A stretch of 64,000 nucleotides of DNA from contig SCFE01000041.1 in the NCBI GenBank assembly GCA_004352715.1, forward strand, positions 596,706 to 660,705, written 5' to 3'. The notes below the pieces were generated by a model. That model made no database searches, was not told the DNA's origin, and saw nothing but the letters and a program-made list of their open reading frames with translations. Numbering within the stretch: position 1 is the first letter of the stretch; each line of letters starts with the position of its first letter. The DNA is from Hofstenia miamia (lineage: Eukaryota; Xenacoelomorpha; Acoela). Positions 54,737 to 64,000 of the stretch are shown piece by piece. The translations under genes were made by a program, and so were the position numbers.

Positions 54737-54829
54737 ATTATCCGGTATCTGGCAGTCAAATTATCATCCGGAATTATCCGGTATCCGGTATATTCAATTC
54801 ACTATCCGAATCCTATCCCTACAAATGAT

Positions 54830-55920
54830 ATACCAAGATACTTAGTTATTTGTTGGGGCATAATCTTGGCAGGATTGACGGGCAAGCCAAGACATAAAAA
54901 GCAAAAATAACCTGAATTCAACAGTTTTTGAAATTGAAACATGCATACAAATTTACAATGTTTTATCTCTTCAAAGCTTCGCTCAATTAGCTTTAACTGA
55001 TTGTTGCTTGATTTACAATGAAAAAGCTCTCAAAGTCAACAAAATTGGAGTGTAAGCAATTTATTTAAATTTCTTTGATTTAAATCAATGTTATATGGAA
55101 TAACATTGTTTGGAAGTCAGAAACCTTGTTAGACAAATCAACGTCTATGCATATGTTTATAAAGAGCAGCATAATGCAATGTTTCTATGCGATTTCAAAG
55201 CCCCTAACATCTCTATTTTGAATTTTATGTAGAACCTAAGAGCATTACTAATTATATGCATATCTTGAAATATTAACTTCCTAGCAAACTAGAATCCTCA
55301 TCGCTTTAAGCGAAACCGGCAATAGAACCGGCTCATCACAGAGCATAAGCGAAGCGTCAAATGTAAATCTTCCAGTGGCGTAGCTACTGGGAGAATAGCA
55401 AGAAAATTGCAATAAAATGTTACATATCCCCCCCATTGCATGTGATGGCTGCACCCTTGTCTTATATGAGGTCCGCAGAATTAAATAAGTTTGAAATTTT
55501 GCGTAATTTATCTAAATACGATCAAAATTAAAAAAGTGCGCAACTGTATTATCAACCCCTCCGGCTCGCTTAGGCGATTTTTATGAACTTTGTTATAAAA
55601 GGCCACGATTTTCAACTGCATTGATCTAAATATATTTAATTTACTGGAGCTGACAAAGAATTATTGGTATCTTTCGTGATAATATCATCAATAGTTTTTG
55701 AGGAATATGATAAAGACCTTGACGTTTAAACATATAGCGTATAGAGAAATCTGTGAAATGGGAATAGGCAATAAACAGTGTAACATGAAAACCGATTTAT
55801 TTAAAATCGTCAAAAATGAAAAGCGAATATATGAAAACGATGCCAATACTTTGTTCATAATACACGGAAATACAGCAGACTCAAGCAAACACTCTTGACG
55901 AGAAGCTTCAGATTATAACA
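54830..55920. other. Intergenic DNA between hAT A and DEG/ENaC copy 3
   Basis: No gene supported. CAGTGGCGTAGCTACTGGGAG at about 55374 resembles a hAT-type MITE terminus, without a paired end. Confidence 0.4.
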
Positions 55921-57444
55921 TTACTTCCATGCAAATATTTTCGAAATACTGCTAGTATTTCTTCTAATGAATTTCTTAAGTAGCAATCTTACAATAAGTA
56001 TCAAAGTTTCAGCAATTTCCAACAAAGTTACTGCACTTGCTCCCATTATAAGACCTGCAGTTCCACCGATATCACTTATTAAATTCCAAAAAGAGACCCT
56101 TAAATCATATTCCAAAATTCTCAGCCAATTAGTCTCTATGAATATATGGACGTAGACGAGTTGATTCTTATGGTTATTGAAGAAATTGTCAATGCTCAAT
56201 TTTTGTAAAAGTTATCAGGAAATTTTTTTCTTAAATTTTGCCAATAGATATCATTTCGCGGTTTCTTTTTTGAAAGACTTGATATTAAATATGGTATGAA
56301 CTCTGCTGATGCAAAATCCATAGAGTTGATTGTTTTGTCATATCTATAATTACTGCAAGGCAACTTGCATTTTTCATAAAAACAGGTATCAATTAGTTTT
56401 GTGTAAGTGGGAACTCGTCGAACACATTCAATACTTTCAGAAGTATTTAGACATTCCCGATGATCAAAGTATATGACTGAAGAACAGTTGCACATCTCAA
56501 TGCTGACCATCTGTAGGCAGTAAAAGTAGCACCATTCAACTGAATGGTATATTAATGACTTATTTCCCTTTCTGGATACAAATGGAAGAAAACTATCATT
56601 TTGAGTTGTTGATATCTTAGTGATTATTGGTTCTTGCTCACATTCAAATCTCTTGCTTGATTTCATTTGTGATTGAACCAATTTAAGGGAAGCTGTCACT
56701 TTTCTTCCTGCTGAAATATCAAGCCCTTCTAAATCAGGGTTAACAGGAAATCCTGAGTGCATTAAAGTTATTCTGACTCCGTTGAATGCACTGGGAATTG
56801 AAATAAGACCATCCAAGTCAACATTTAATAGTAACTTTATTCCATACATAGAACCATAGTAGAAGTTTGTTATCTGCTTTTGAAACCCAGTCAATAATTA
56901 ACACATTCCATATTTTTCTGTTGGCAATGGCTTAAACCACTCGTCTTCACATTCCTTTTGATCAATTGAACACTCTTACAATGAAAAGCTCTTTGGGAAT
57001 CTGTAATTTGACGTAATCACTATATCTATAAAGTGGTGGGATTTCTTGCTTACCATCAATAATATCAAGTACATCAACATTGGAAATGTTGCTCTGGAAG
57101 ATTTCATTCGATTCATTTTCAAATACAAATTTGACTATTGAATCTCTTAGGATATCTTGATTATTGATGACTTTGGATTTTTCCATGACAACCTTATTTA
57201 AGTTGCATATACAGATGTCTGGTAATAGAGAACTCCCATAGATTGGTGTATCAATGACGTTTGCTATCATGTTATGCTTTAAGTATGTATAAATATTGAT
57301 GTAAATGCAAACAAGCAATATAATTAAGCAAGTACAAGTAATGCAGAGCCAAAAAATTCTCCCAATTATGCTTTTTGACGAAATTATTCTGGGAAATGCA
57401 GCACAGTTTATAGGCGCTTGCAAACATTTCATTTTATCCTCCAT
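55921..57444 (-). pseudogene. DEG/ENaC channel copy 3 (decayed)
   Basis: Reads from ATG 57444 (MEDKMKCL) through TM1 (IFWLCITCTCLIILLVCIY), LLPDICICNLN and PPLYRYSDYVK. A one-base insertion near 56970-56975 then shifts the frame (copy 1 has IVRC at this place). A TAA near 56895 replaces the Tyr of GMCYLLTGF. The ectodomain is then open from 56894 (CYFYCLQMVSIEMCNCSSVI, CKLPCSNY). A deletion of roughly 17-20 bases after PDNFY (about 56196) causes another shift. The TM2 block SDIGGTAGLIMGAS follows to the stop at 55921-55923. Three independent lesions make it a pseudogene, although the domain order is complete. It is head to head with copy 4. Confidence 0.88.
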
Positions 57445-58137
57445 CTTTTACTTCGCAAAAAATTACTGAGTTCAAAATTTTCTGAACATTAATTATTTAA
57501 TCTGTACAAATACTAGGGGAACTTTGGATAATTCTTCGATGCAATTTCAAAGAAATTACTAAATATTTCTAAATTATTCATTTCTGCACCTTGGAAACTG
57601 TGAACCAAAGCTTACTTCACCTTTTGCAAGCACACGAACACGTTAATAATGAATAAAAATATATCCTGGTAACTGGAAAGCCTGAGAAATTTTGTTTTGC
57701 ATTTGTTCTTTGTACTTCAATGGTAGAGAATGGTAAAATTATATTCCTAAATACAGCAGATAAACCTGAAACCTGAATTGAATTTTTGATCAGTCATTCA
57801 GTATAATTTTGCATCAACAACATCAAGTTAAATCAATCTTTTTTACTTTCTATATTAGGGTAGAACTTTCTGTAATTCAGCAACCTTGGAATCTAATCCT
57901 ATGGAAAGGCATATATTCCTTACTTCCATGTAAAAATATGCGCTTCGATATTGTAATTAAATTAGATTGAAATACACCTCTATGTTAAGGAAGGACATAT
58001 TCCCTAAAATATTAGGACATTTATATTGTAAAAAACACAAAATTATTAAACAGGTCTCTTTCAGGAGGTTACATTAGCTAAGTTCTACTACCTTAGCTAT
58101 CTAATGATGCTGTGCATATAAATTGTGTTGTGTATGC
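57445..58137. other. Spacer between head-to-head DEG/ENaC pseudogenes
   Basis: AT-rich, no gene seen. Ends in a (TA)n run at the gap. Confidence 0.45.
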
Positions 58138-59151
58138 TATATATATATATANNNNNNNNNNNNNNNNNNNNNNNNNNNNNNNNNNNNNNNNNNNNNNNNN
58201 NNNNNNNNNNNNNNNNNNNNNNNNNNNNNNNNNNNNNNNNNNNNNNNNNNNNNNNNNNNNNNNNNNNNNNNNNNNNNNNNNNNNNNNNNNNNNNNNNNNN
58301 NNNNNNNNNNNNNNNNNNNNNNNNNNNNNNNNNNNNNNNNNNNNNNNNNNNNNNNNNNNNNNNNNNNNNNNNNNNNNNNNNNNNNNNNNNNNNNNNNNNN
58401 NNNNNNNNNNNNNNNNNNNNNNNNNNNNNNNNNNNNNNNNNNNNNNNNNNNNNNNNNNNNNNNNNNNNNNNNNNNNNNNNNNNNNNNNNNNNNNNNNNNN
58501 NNNNNNNNNNNNNNNNNNNNNNNNNNNNNNNNNNNNNNNNNNNNNNNNNNNNNNNNNNNNNNNNNNNNNNNNNNNNNNNNNNNNNNNNNNNNNNNNNNNN
58601 NNNNNNNNNNNNNNNNNNNNNNNNNNNNNNNNNNNNNNNNNNNNNNNNNNNNNNNNNNNNNNNNNNNNNNNNNNNNNNNNNNNNNNNNNNNNNNNNNNNN
58701 NNNNNNNNNNNNNNNNNNNNNNNNNNNNNNNNNNNNNNNNNNNNNNNNNNNNNNNNNNNNNNNNNNNNNNNNNNNNNNNNNNNNNNNNNNNNNNNNNNNN
58801 NNNNNNNNNNNNNNNNNNNNNNNNNNNNNNNNNNNNNNNNNNNNNNNNNNNNNNNNNNNNNNNNNNNNNNNNNNNNNNNNNNNNNNNNNNNNNNNNNNNN
58901 NNNNNNNNNNNNNNNNNNNNNNNNNNNNNNNNNNNNNNNNNNNNNNNNNNNNNNNNNNNNNNNNNNNNNNNNNNNNNNNNNNNNNNNNNNNNNNNNNNNN
59001 NNNNNNNNNNNNNNNNNNNNNNNNNNNNNNNNNNNNNNNNNNNNNNNNNNNNNNNNNNNNNNNNNNNNNNNNNNNNNNNNNNNNNNNNNNNNNNNNNNNN
59101 NNNNNNNNNNNNNNNNNNNNNNNNNNNNNNNNNNNNNNNNNNNNNNNNNNN
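58138..59151. other. (TA)n run followed by a 1000-N assembly gap
   Basis: TA repeat at 58138-58151, then exactly 1000 N (58152-59151). The 5' end of copy 4 could have been lost in or near this gap. Confidence 0.9.
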
Positions 59152-59664
59152 TTATTTATAAATAAAGAGGAAAATTTAAAGTTTGTACATGCTGAACTTC
59201 ATCACTCAAAGCCATTGCGGTAATGTATGCTTTTACAATTTACATGTAATTGCTAAAGAAATTGTTGTTTTCCACCTCTTGCATATTTGTTTTGATCAAT
59301 ATTAACACACATTTGGAAACACGCTCTAATGCAAATAACGCATTATATTTGTGTTTTGGATCTATGAATTGGTTTCCTTAAAACATTACGTTGCATGTTT
59401 AAACATTGTTACAACAAACACACCCTAAGTGAAGTTTTTCATCAAAAATATCAGTTTGCCTAAATTCTAAAAATCAAGAATTCACACTTTGGTCTGAACA
59501 AATTGTCTAAAAAATTAATTTGCTCATTTTAGGTTTGACAAAAATATTTCATCACTAGATGGCGTCCAATAGAATCGCTTCATTTCCACATGCCAAATAG
59601 CCACAGGTGTTACGAGAACTTCAGGGTGTCCCAATGGGGCCTCCTCTGTCCGTTACCTTACTAC
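59152..59664. other. Spacer before DEG/ENaC copy 4
   Basis: No sequence homologous to TM1 of the other copies is visible here. CACTAGATGGCGTC near 59560 resembles a word in the MITE region near 12615 (CACTAGATGGCATT). Confidence 0.35.
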
Positions 59665-60892
59665 TGAGAATCGAACATATCTAAGAAATGCAATACTCAA
59701 CTATATTCTTAAAAATTCTTCAAGTAGTGGTTTCCAGATCAACAATTTCAATTTTGATATTCTTGACATAAATAATAGTGAGATTAGAAAAAGCTCACCA
59801 CTTTATAGATATAGTGATTATCTCAAACTACAAGTTCCCAAAGAATTTTTCATTGTAAGATGTTCAATTGACAGTGAGGACTGTGAAGATGAGTTGTTTA
59901 AACCATTGCAAACAGAAAACTATGGAATGTGTTACTTATTAACTGGGTTTCAAAAACAGATAACAAACGTCTATCATGGATCTATGTATGGAATAAAATT
60001 ACTATTAAACGTTGATTTAGATGGTCTCATTTCAATTCCTAGGGCATTCAATGGAGTCAGAATCAATATAATGCATTCAGGTTTTCAAATAAATCCAGAT
60101 GTCAAAGGAATTGATGTTTTAGAAGGAAGAAAAGTGACGGCTTCTCTTAGTTTGGTTGAATCACAAGTGAAATCAAGTAAGAGATATAATTGTGAACAAA
60201 AACCAATAATCACTAAGATGTCAAAACTTCAGAATGATAGTTTTCTTCCATTTATATCCAAAGATGGAAATTCATCATCAATATACAATTCAGTTAAATG
60301 GTGTTATCTCTATTGTCAACATGTTGTCAGCATTAAAATGTGCAACTGTTCTTCAGTAGTGTACTTTGATCTCTGTGAATGTTTAAATTCATCTGAAACC
60401 ATTGCATGTGTAAGACGTGTTCCTAATTAATAATTTCATTAAAAAGTGCCAACCACCTTGCAATGTTTATAACTATGAGAAAACAATCAATTCTATAGGT
60501 TTTGCTTCTGCGGAGTTCATGCCCTATGTAGTTGCGAGTCTTTCAAAAAAGACATTGAGTAATGATATATAACTTGAGAAAAATTCTTGCTTCTAACTTT
60601 CATAATTTATCTAAACAACAGCAAGAATCAACTCGTCTATGTCCATATATTTTTAGAGACTAATTGGCTGAGAATTCTAGAATATGATTTAAGAGTTTCT
60701 TTTTGGAATATGATGTGCGATATTGGTGGAATTGCAGGTCTTATTATGGGTTCAAGTTCAGTTACTTTGTTGGAAATTATTGAAACTTTGGTAATGTTTG
60801 TAAATTTTTTACTTAAGAAGCCTTTGGAAGAAATAATAGTGTTATCTCAAAATCTCAAAAGGATTTGCAAGGAAGTGATTCTATGGTTTTGA
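59665..60892 (+). pseudogene. DEG/ENaC channel copy 4 (5'-truncated, decayed)
   Basis: Homology starts near 59690 (LRNAILNYILKNSSSSGFQ), so the N-terminus and TM1 are missing. The ectodomain is open through PLYRYSDYLKLQVPKEF, GMCYLLTGFQKQIT, CYLYCQHVVSIKMCNCSSVV to TAA at 60428-60430. A shift follows, with KKCQPPCNVYNYEKT in another frame, and a further shift or deletion near 60590-60625. The TM2 block (CDIGGIAGLIMGSS, with the filter Gly-Ser-Ser) ends at 60892. It is most like copy 3, including GSMYGIKLLLNVDLDGLISI. Not functional. Confidence 0.87.
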
Positions 60893-62690
60893 TTTGCTAA
60901 TCAAGAGTACTTGTTCAAATATACTGTTTTTCCTCATTTCATATACATAGGGATTCTTTCCTTTTCAACATATCAATCTTGTATGGACTATTTCAACATT
61001 TAAGTGTCATCATCATAAAAATAGCAATCTAAAAGGCTTTGATTGTATTATATTCATAAATTTGCAATGCTCTATGCTTTGTCTTCTATTTAAAATATAT
61101 ATTGCATTATTTTTAATAGGACCTAAATTATGTTCAATTTGCAATATTGAAGTGATTTGCTTAAAAAATTCCATATATTTAATAATTATTGAAGGAATAA
61201 AATTTTCATTAATATATCTAAACAGTTTGATGATAAATTTTTGCTAATTAAGAAAGGTATGTCTCGTATACCATGATAGAAATGTTTGGAAATGAACTTT
61301 TAATGAGATTATGCTGTTTTTTCAACAATATATTCCTTTCATTTTTGCCTAAAGTTTCTTCAATGTGATGTAGTGGACACTTCTAGCTCTTTTTGTTTTT
61401 TATTTATTGAATTTGAATTGCACCAAGGAAGCTCAGTTGGATCAGTTTGCTTGTTTCACACTTAAGTTTGCATTTTTAAATTATGCTGAGACAAACTAGT
61501 TACCTTCCTCCTTAGATCATATGTCAAAAGTGTGTCCAGATCAGTTTTGCAATCAATCAAAAAATATATTAAATGTTACATCACTTCAAATTGATATATC
61601 ACAGACTCAGTATGTGGATGTCTGAAATCCTAAAATCTTGAAAATAGAGCAATGGATATCATTGGCAACTTCTAGAAGTGAACCTTACAGCAATATATAT
61701 TTGGTTCTGATAGCAATGTTTTTTTAGGAATTATCAGTGTGCATGTCTGTATACAGACATAAAATTGACATCATGTTTGCTCAAAGAACTGCTATATTGT
61801 TTTAGAATCTAGACCAAGTAGCAAAATTAAGGTACAGGGGAAAGTTGCTTTGATTCTAAATATTGTTTCACATAGCAATTAGGACATTTTATTTCCAGAA
61901 GTAAAGCAAAGTTTTAGAACAATGGTCCAAGCTGTAAACTAATAGTGCTAATAATTCAAGATATTTTTTCAAACAACTTGAAGCTTCTTTTGTAGAATCA
62001 TAGTCCTATGTTGCTTGTGCCTATTGTAGCATAATCCAAGAATTAATGCTGCCAAAGAAGAACAAAGAAGAGATTAGTCAGTTGAGGGAGATCATCATCA
62101 AATTATGATTAAATGGTTGGATAACCAATCATAGGTTATTATATTTTATATTAACTAGACTATGTAGGCGACCAATAAATAGACCAATAATGAGACTGAG
62201 CTTGTATTACTAATTAAATGTAAGTTAGGAAGCTGCAAGTAATAATCTCTTTAATTATTTAAGTTAATTAAAGCCAGTATTTTCAGTAATGGCTAAATAA
62301 ATATTTATTCAGCAGCTAGTGACATTTCCAGGTTGCAAGTATAAATTACACATTACAAATTGAGTTTAAGTCAGTTACATCCAGCCTTAAGGGTTGCACT
62401 GAGTTAGGATAGGGAACACATAAGCTACTTCATTGAGCTGAGATCTGGAAACAATCCATTGATAATGAAGATAACTACTTGTTGAAATGTTCAGAGATTG
62501 GAGTCAGCCAGAGGCCTCATGAAAGATCAGTCAACAGGAGAACTGCAACATTTGGTCCACACCTAAACAGTGTTCAATTACTATATAGTTAATCAAAGTT
62601 AACTAAGAGTATTAAAGGAGTAAAGCAGTTAGTAAAAGTACATCCCTACCTGCACTTAACACAGAATTACATTCAAAAGGAATTAGTAAA
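60893..62690. other. AT-rich region, no gene seen
   Basis: Only short frames. 62030-62700 changes in character and could include LTR/leader sequence of the gypsy relic downstream, but no paired LTR was found. Confidence 0.4.
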
Positions 62691-63029
62691 CGTGAGTTAG
62701 AGCTTGGTAGTGGATGCTACACTATGAATTACAAGGACCTCAATTTTAAATCTTTTTTAACTCATAACAACAATATGTGCAGTTTGGACTTTTGCATTGA
62801 AGGCCAGTTACATATAACAAGTTGGTCAGCTTTGACGATGACATCACATTATTTGCATACTATGCTGGATGAATCCCAAGATATTCTGACAAATCTTTCC
62901 TCAAATAGCAAGAAGGTTAGAACATTCACAAATCTAAAGTTACACTAAAAGCAATTGATGATTTGTTGAGAAAGACACTTCTGAAAATTAGTTACACTGA
63001 ATCAAGAGTACTGGAAGTCCAGGTCTTTG

Positions 63030-63340
63030 AATGACCTTTATATTCTAACAAGTGTCACCCTGTTGATATAGAAAAGGAAGCATGTGCAGTTGCTTTTGCC
63101 ACTTCACACTTATCATAGATCAAAAGACATTATAATTCATGTTGGATAATAATCATTTATCTGGAATAAGAAATGATAAAATAAAAAAGTGGCAAATAGA
63201 ATTAGTTCCACATGATTACACAGTAATTTATCATCCTGGATCACTCAATGCTGCTGCAGGTGAAACCTCTAAGCTTACTGAAGTACATAATTCACTCTGC
63301 CACCTAGGAATAACCTGATTATACCATTTGCTGTTTTCAA
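63030..63340 (+). mobile_element. Ty3/gypsy RNase H and integrase N-terminus relic
   Basis: The plus strand reads YSNKCHPVDIEKEACAVAFA (RNase H: E.E.LA.V.A block). After a TAG it continues with KIKKWQIELVPHDYTVIYHP and GSLNAAAGETSKL (the usual YDYxVxYxPGKxNxxADxLSR, with Gly for the catalytic Asp of AD). HNSLCHLGIT, where the integrase zinc finger starts (LCHPGVTR), precedes a TGA. So it is dead. Upstream codons from 62724 (74-codon open frame) may be further pol sequence but show no clear motif. Confidence 0.7.
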
Positions 63341-63799
63341 TTGATGTTAAATACATAACATTTAACTGATGATGCTGCTCTGTAGAAAACCTATATTTTT
63401 AAATCCCAATGAAGCAAACCTAACAAAATCTATGTTGCAATTTGAAAGAGTAAGCATAGGTTTCAAATGACCACAACTCATGAATTTTGCAATTTCCTTT
63501 CAGATTTGCATATTCTAATATTTCCTTAAAAACCAAAATTATTAAACTTACCAAGGTTTTCTGCATTGTTGGACTGTCATCCTGTATTCCAAAATATTCA
63601 TTTCAAGGGAAGATGTGGTATAACAGACATTAACAAGTTAATGTTTATAATCATTTGCAGTGCTCAACTATAAATTTCTGAATCATTTTTTTTCTGTTAG
63701 TGTGCCACATAATTATATTTACAGCCTTTCTATGGTTGTTCCTTGCTATCTTAAAATATTGCTAATACTGTGATTTGGTAGCAATTGCATCAATTTTAA

Positions 63800-63985
63800 A
63801 AATTTGCAGCATCTCCTCTAAATGCTCTCCCTTACTCTGCTAGTATCATTACATACAAAAGACTAATGTTGTATAAGACAAAAGTGTTAATGCATTGCTT
63901 TGTATTTGAAATTGTTTCATCACTACCATTTATATTATGATAAACAACATACTGTACATAGATGCTATGTAAAGAGCTGAACAGT
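63800..63985 (+). repeat. LINE 3' UTR fragment related to 50390-50560
   Basis: AGTATCATTACATACAAAAG and the following bases to about 63985 align with AGTATCACTACAAACAAAAG at 50420-50560, in the same orientation and order, including GTATTTGAAATTGTTTCATC against GTATTTAAAATTGTTTTATC. The earlier copy follows LINE coding sequence, so this is probably the tail of a second LINE insertion. Confidence 0.55.
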
Positions 63986-64000
63986 ACACAATAATATTTT

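Larger units (their letters stand above)
50956..54821 (+). mobile_element. hAT element A, decayed, with nested insertions
   Basis: Left TAGGGATGTGCCGGAATCCG and right complement TAGGGATAGGATTCGGATAG form imperfect TIRs. CCGGTATCCGG/CCGGATA words crowd both ends as subterminal repeats. Flanks CAAATTAC and CAAATGAT match at six of eight positions, an aged 8-bp duplication. The plus strand near 53050-53140 encodes a hAT dimerisation motif. Inside lie a copia fragment (51870-52665, minus), TA repeats and hAT element B (53392-54736). Confidence 0.75.

Overview
The window is an AT-rich stretch of an invertebrate animal genome, most likely an arthropod, though the sequence alone does not settle the group. 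The evidence is a small family of degenerin/ENaC (DEG/ENaC) sodium-channel genes, long AT-rich intergenic DNA, and nested metazoan transposons: hAT, P-like, mariner, piggyBac, MITEs, LINEs, Ty3/gypsy and copia. No bacterial operons, CRISPR arrays or rRNA genes were seen. Three runs of exactly 1000 N (29207-30206, 34666-35665, 58152-59151) are nominal scaffold gaps. Two shorter runs (9481-9612, 32910-33293) are sized gaps.

Host genes. Two gene families are interleaved. DEG/ENaC has four copies. Copy 1 (6461-7975, +) is intact and single-exon. Copy 2 (28823-37225, +) is split by a hAT transposon. Copy 3 (55921-57444, -) and copy 4 (about 59665-60892, +) are decayed and lie head to head. The second family is an unnamed secreted protein with a signal peptide and a predicted parallel beta-helix. 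It comprises copy A (12745-14055, -), copy B (15541-16668, +, damaged C-terminus), copy C (23303-24595, +) and a 130-base relic (14443-14572).

Mobile DNA by region. 1.3-5.95 kb holds LINE fragments on both strands, a gypsy 3' end inserted in one of them, and a nearly complete LINE reverse transcriptase. 8.1-9.3 kb is a decayed LINE. 12.4-12.74 kb is a MITE built of AGACGTCT palindromes, ending three bases from the stop of gene A. 17.87-18.46 kb is a MITE inside another MITE. 20.0-20.3 kb is a piggyBac fragment. 29.14-36.0 kb is a hAT element with an exact 8-bp target duplication that carries a GC-richer LTR element with long, unfamiliar reading frames. 38.37-38.95 kb is a deleted mariner. 45.48-46.04 kb is a Harbinger-like MITE. 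48.7-50.6 kb is a LINE split by a P-element-like transposon with a THAP domain. 50.96-54.82 kb is a hAT element holding a copia fragment and a second hAT. 63.0-63.3 kb is a gypsy RNase H/integrase relic, and 63.8-64.0 kb a LINE 3' tail.

The DEG/ENaC and beta-helix genes look like lineage-specific families undergoing local duplication and loss, with transposons supplying much of the damage. Whether the two families work together cannot be told from the sequence. The most unusual item is the LTR element at 30.2-34.4 kb: over a thousand codons of reading frame with no recognisable protease, reverse transcriptase or integrase.
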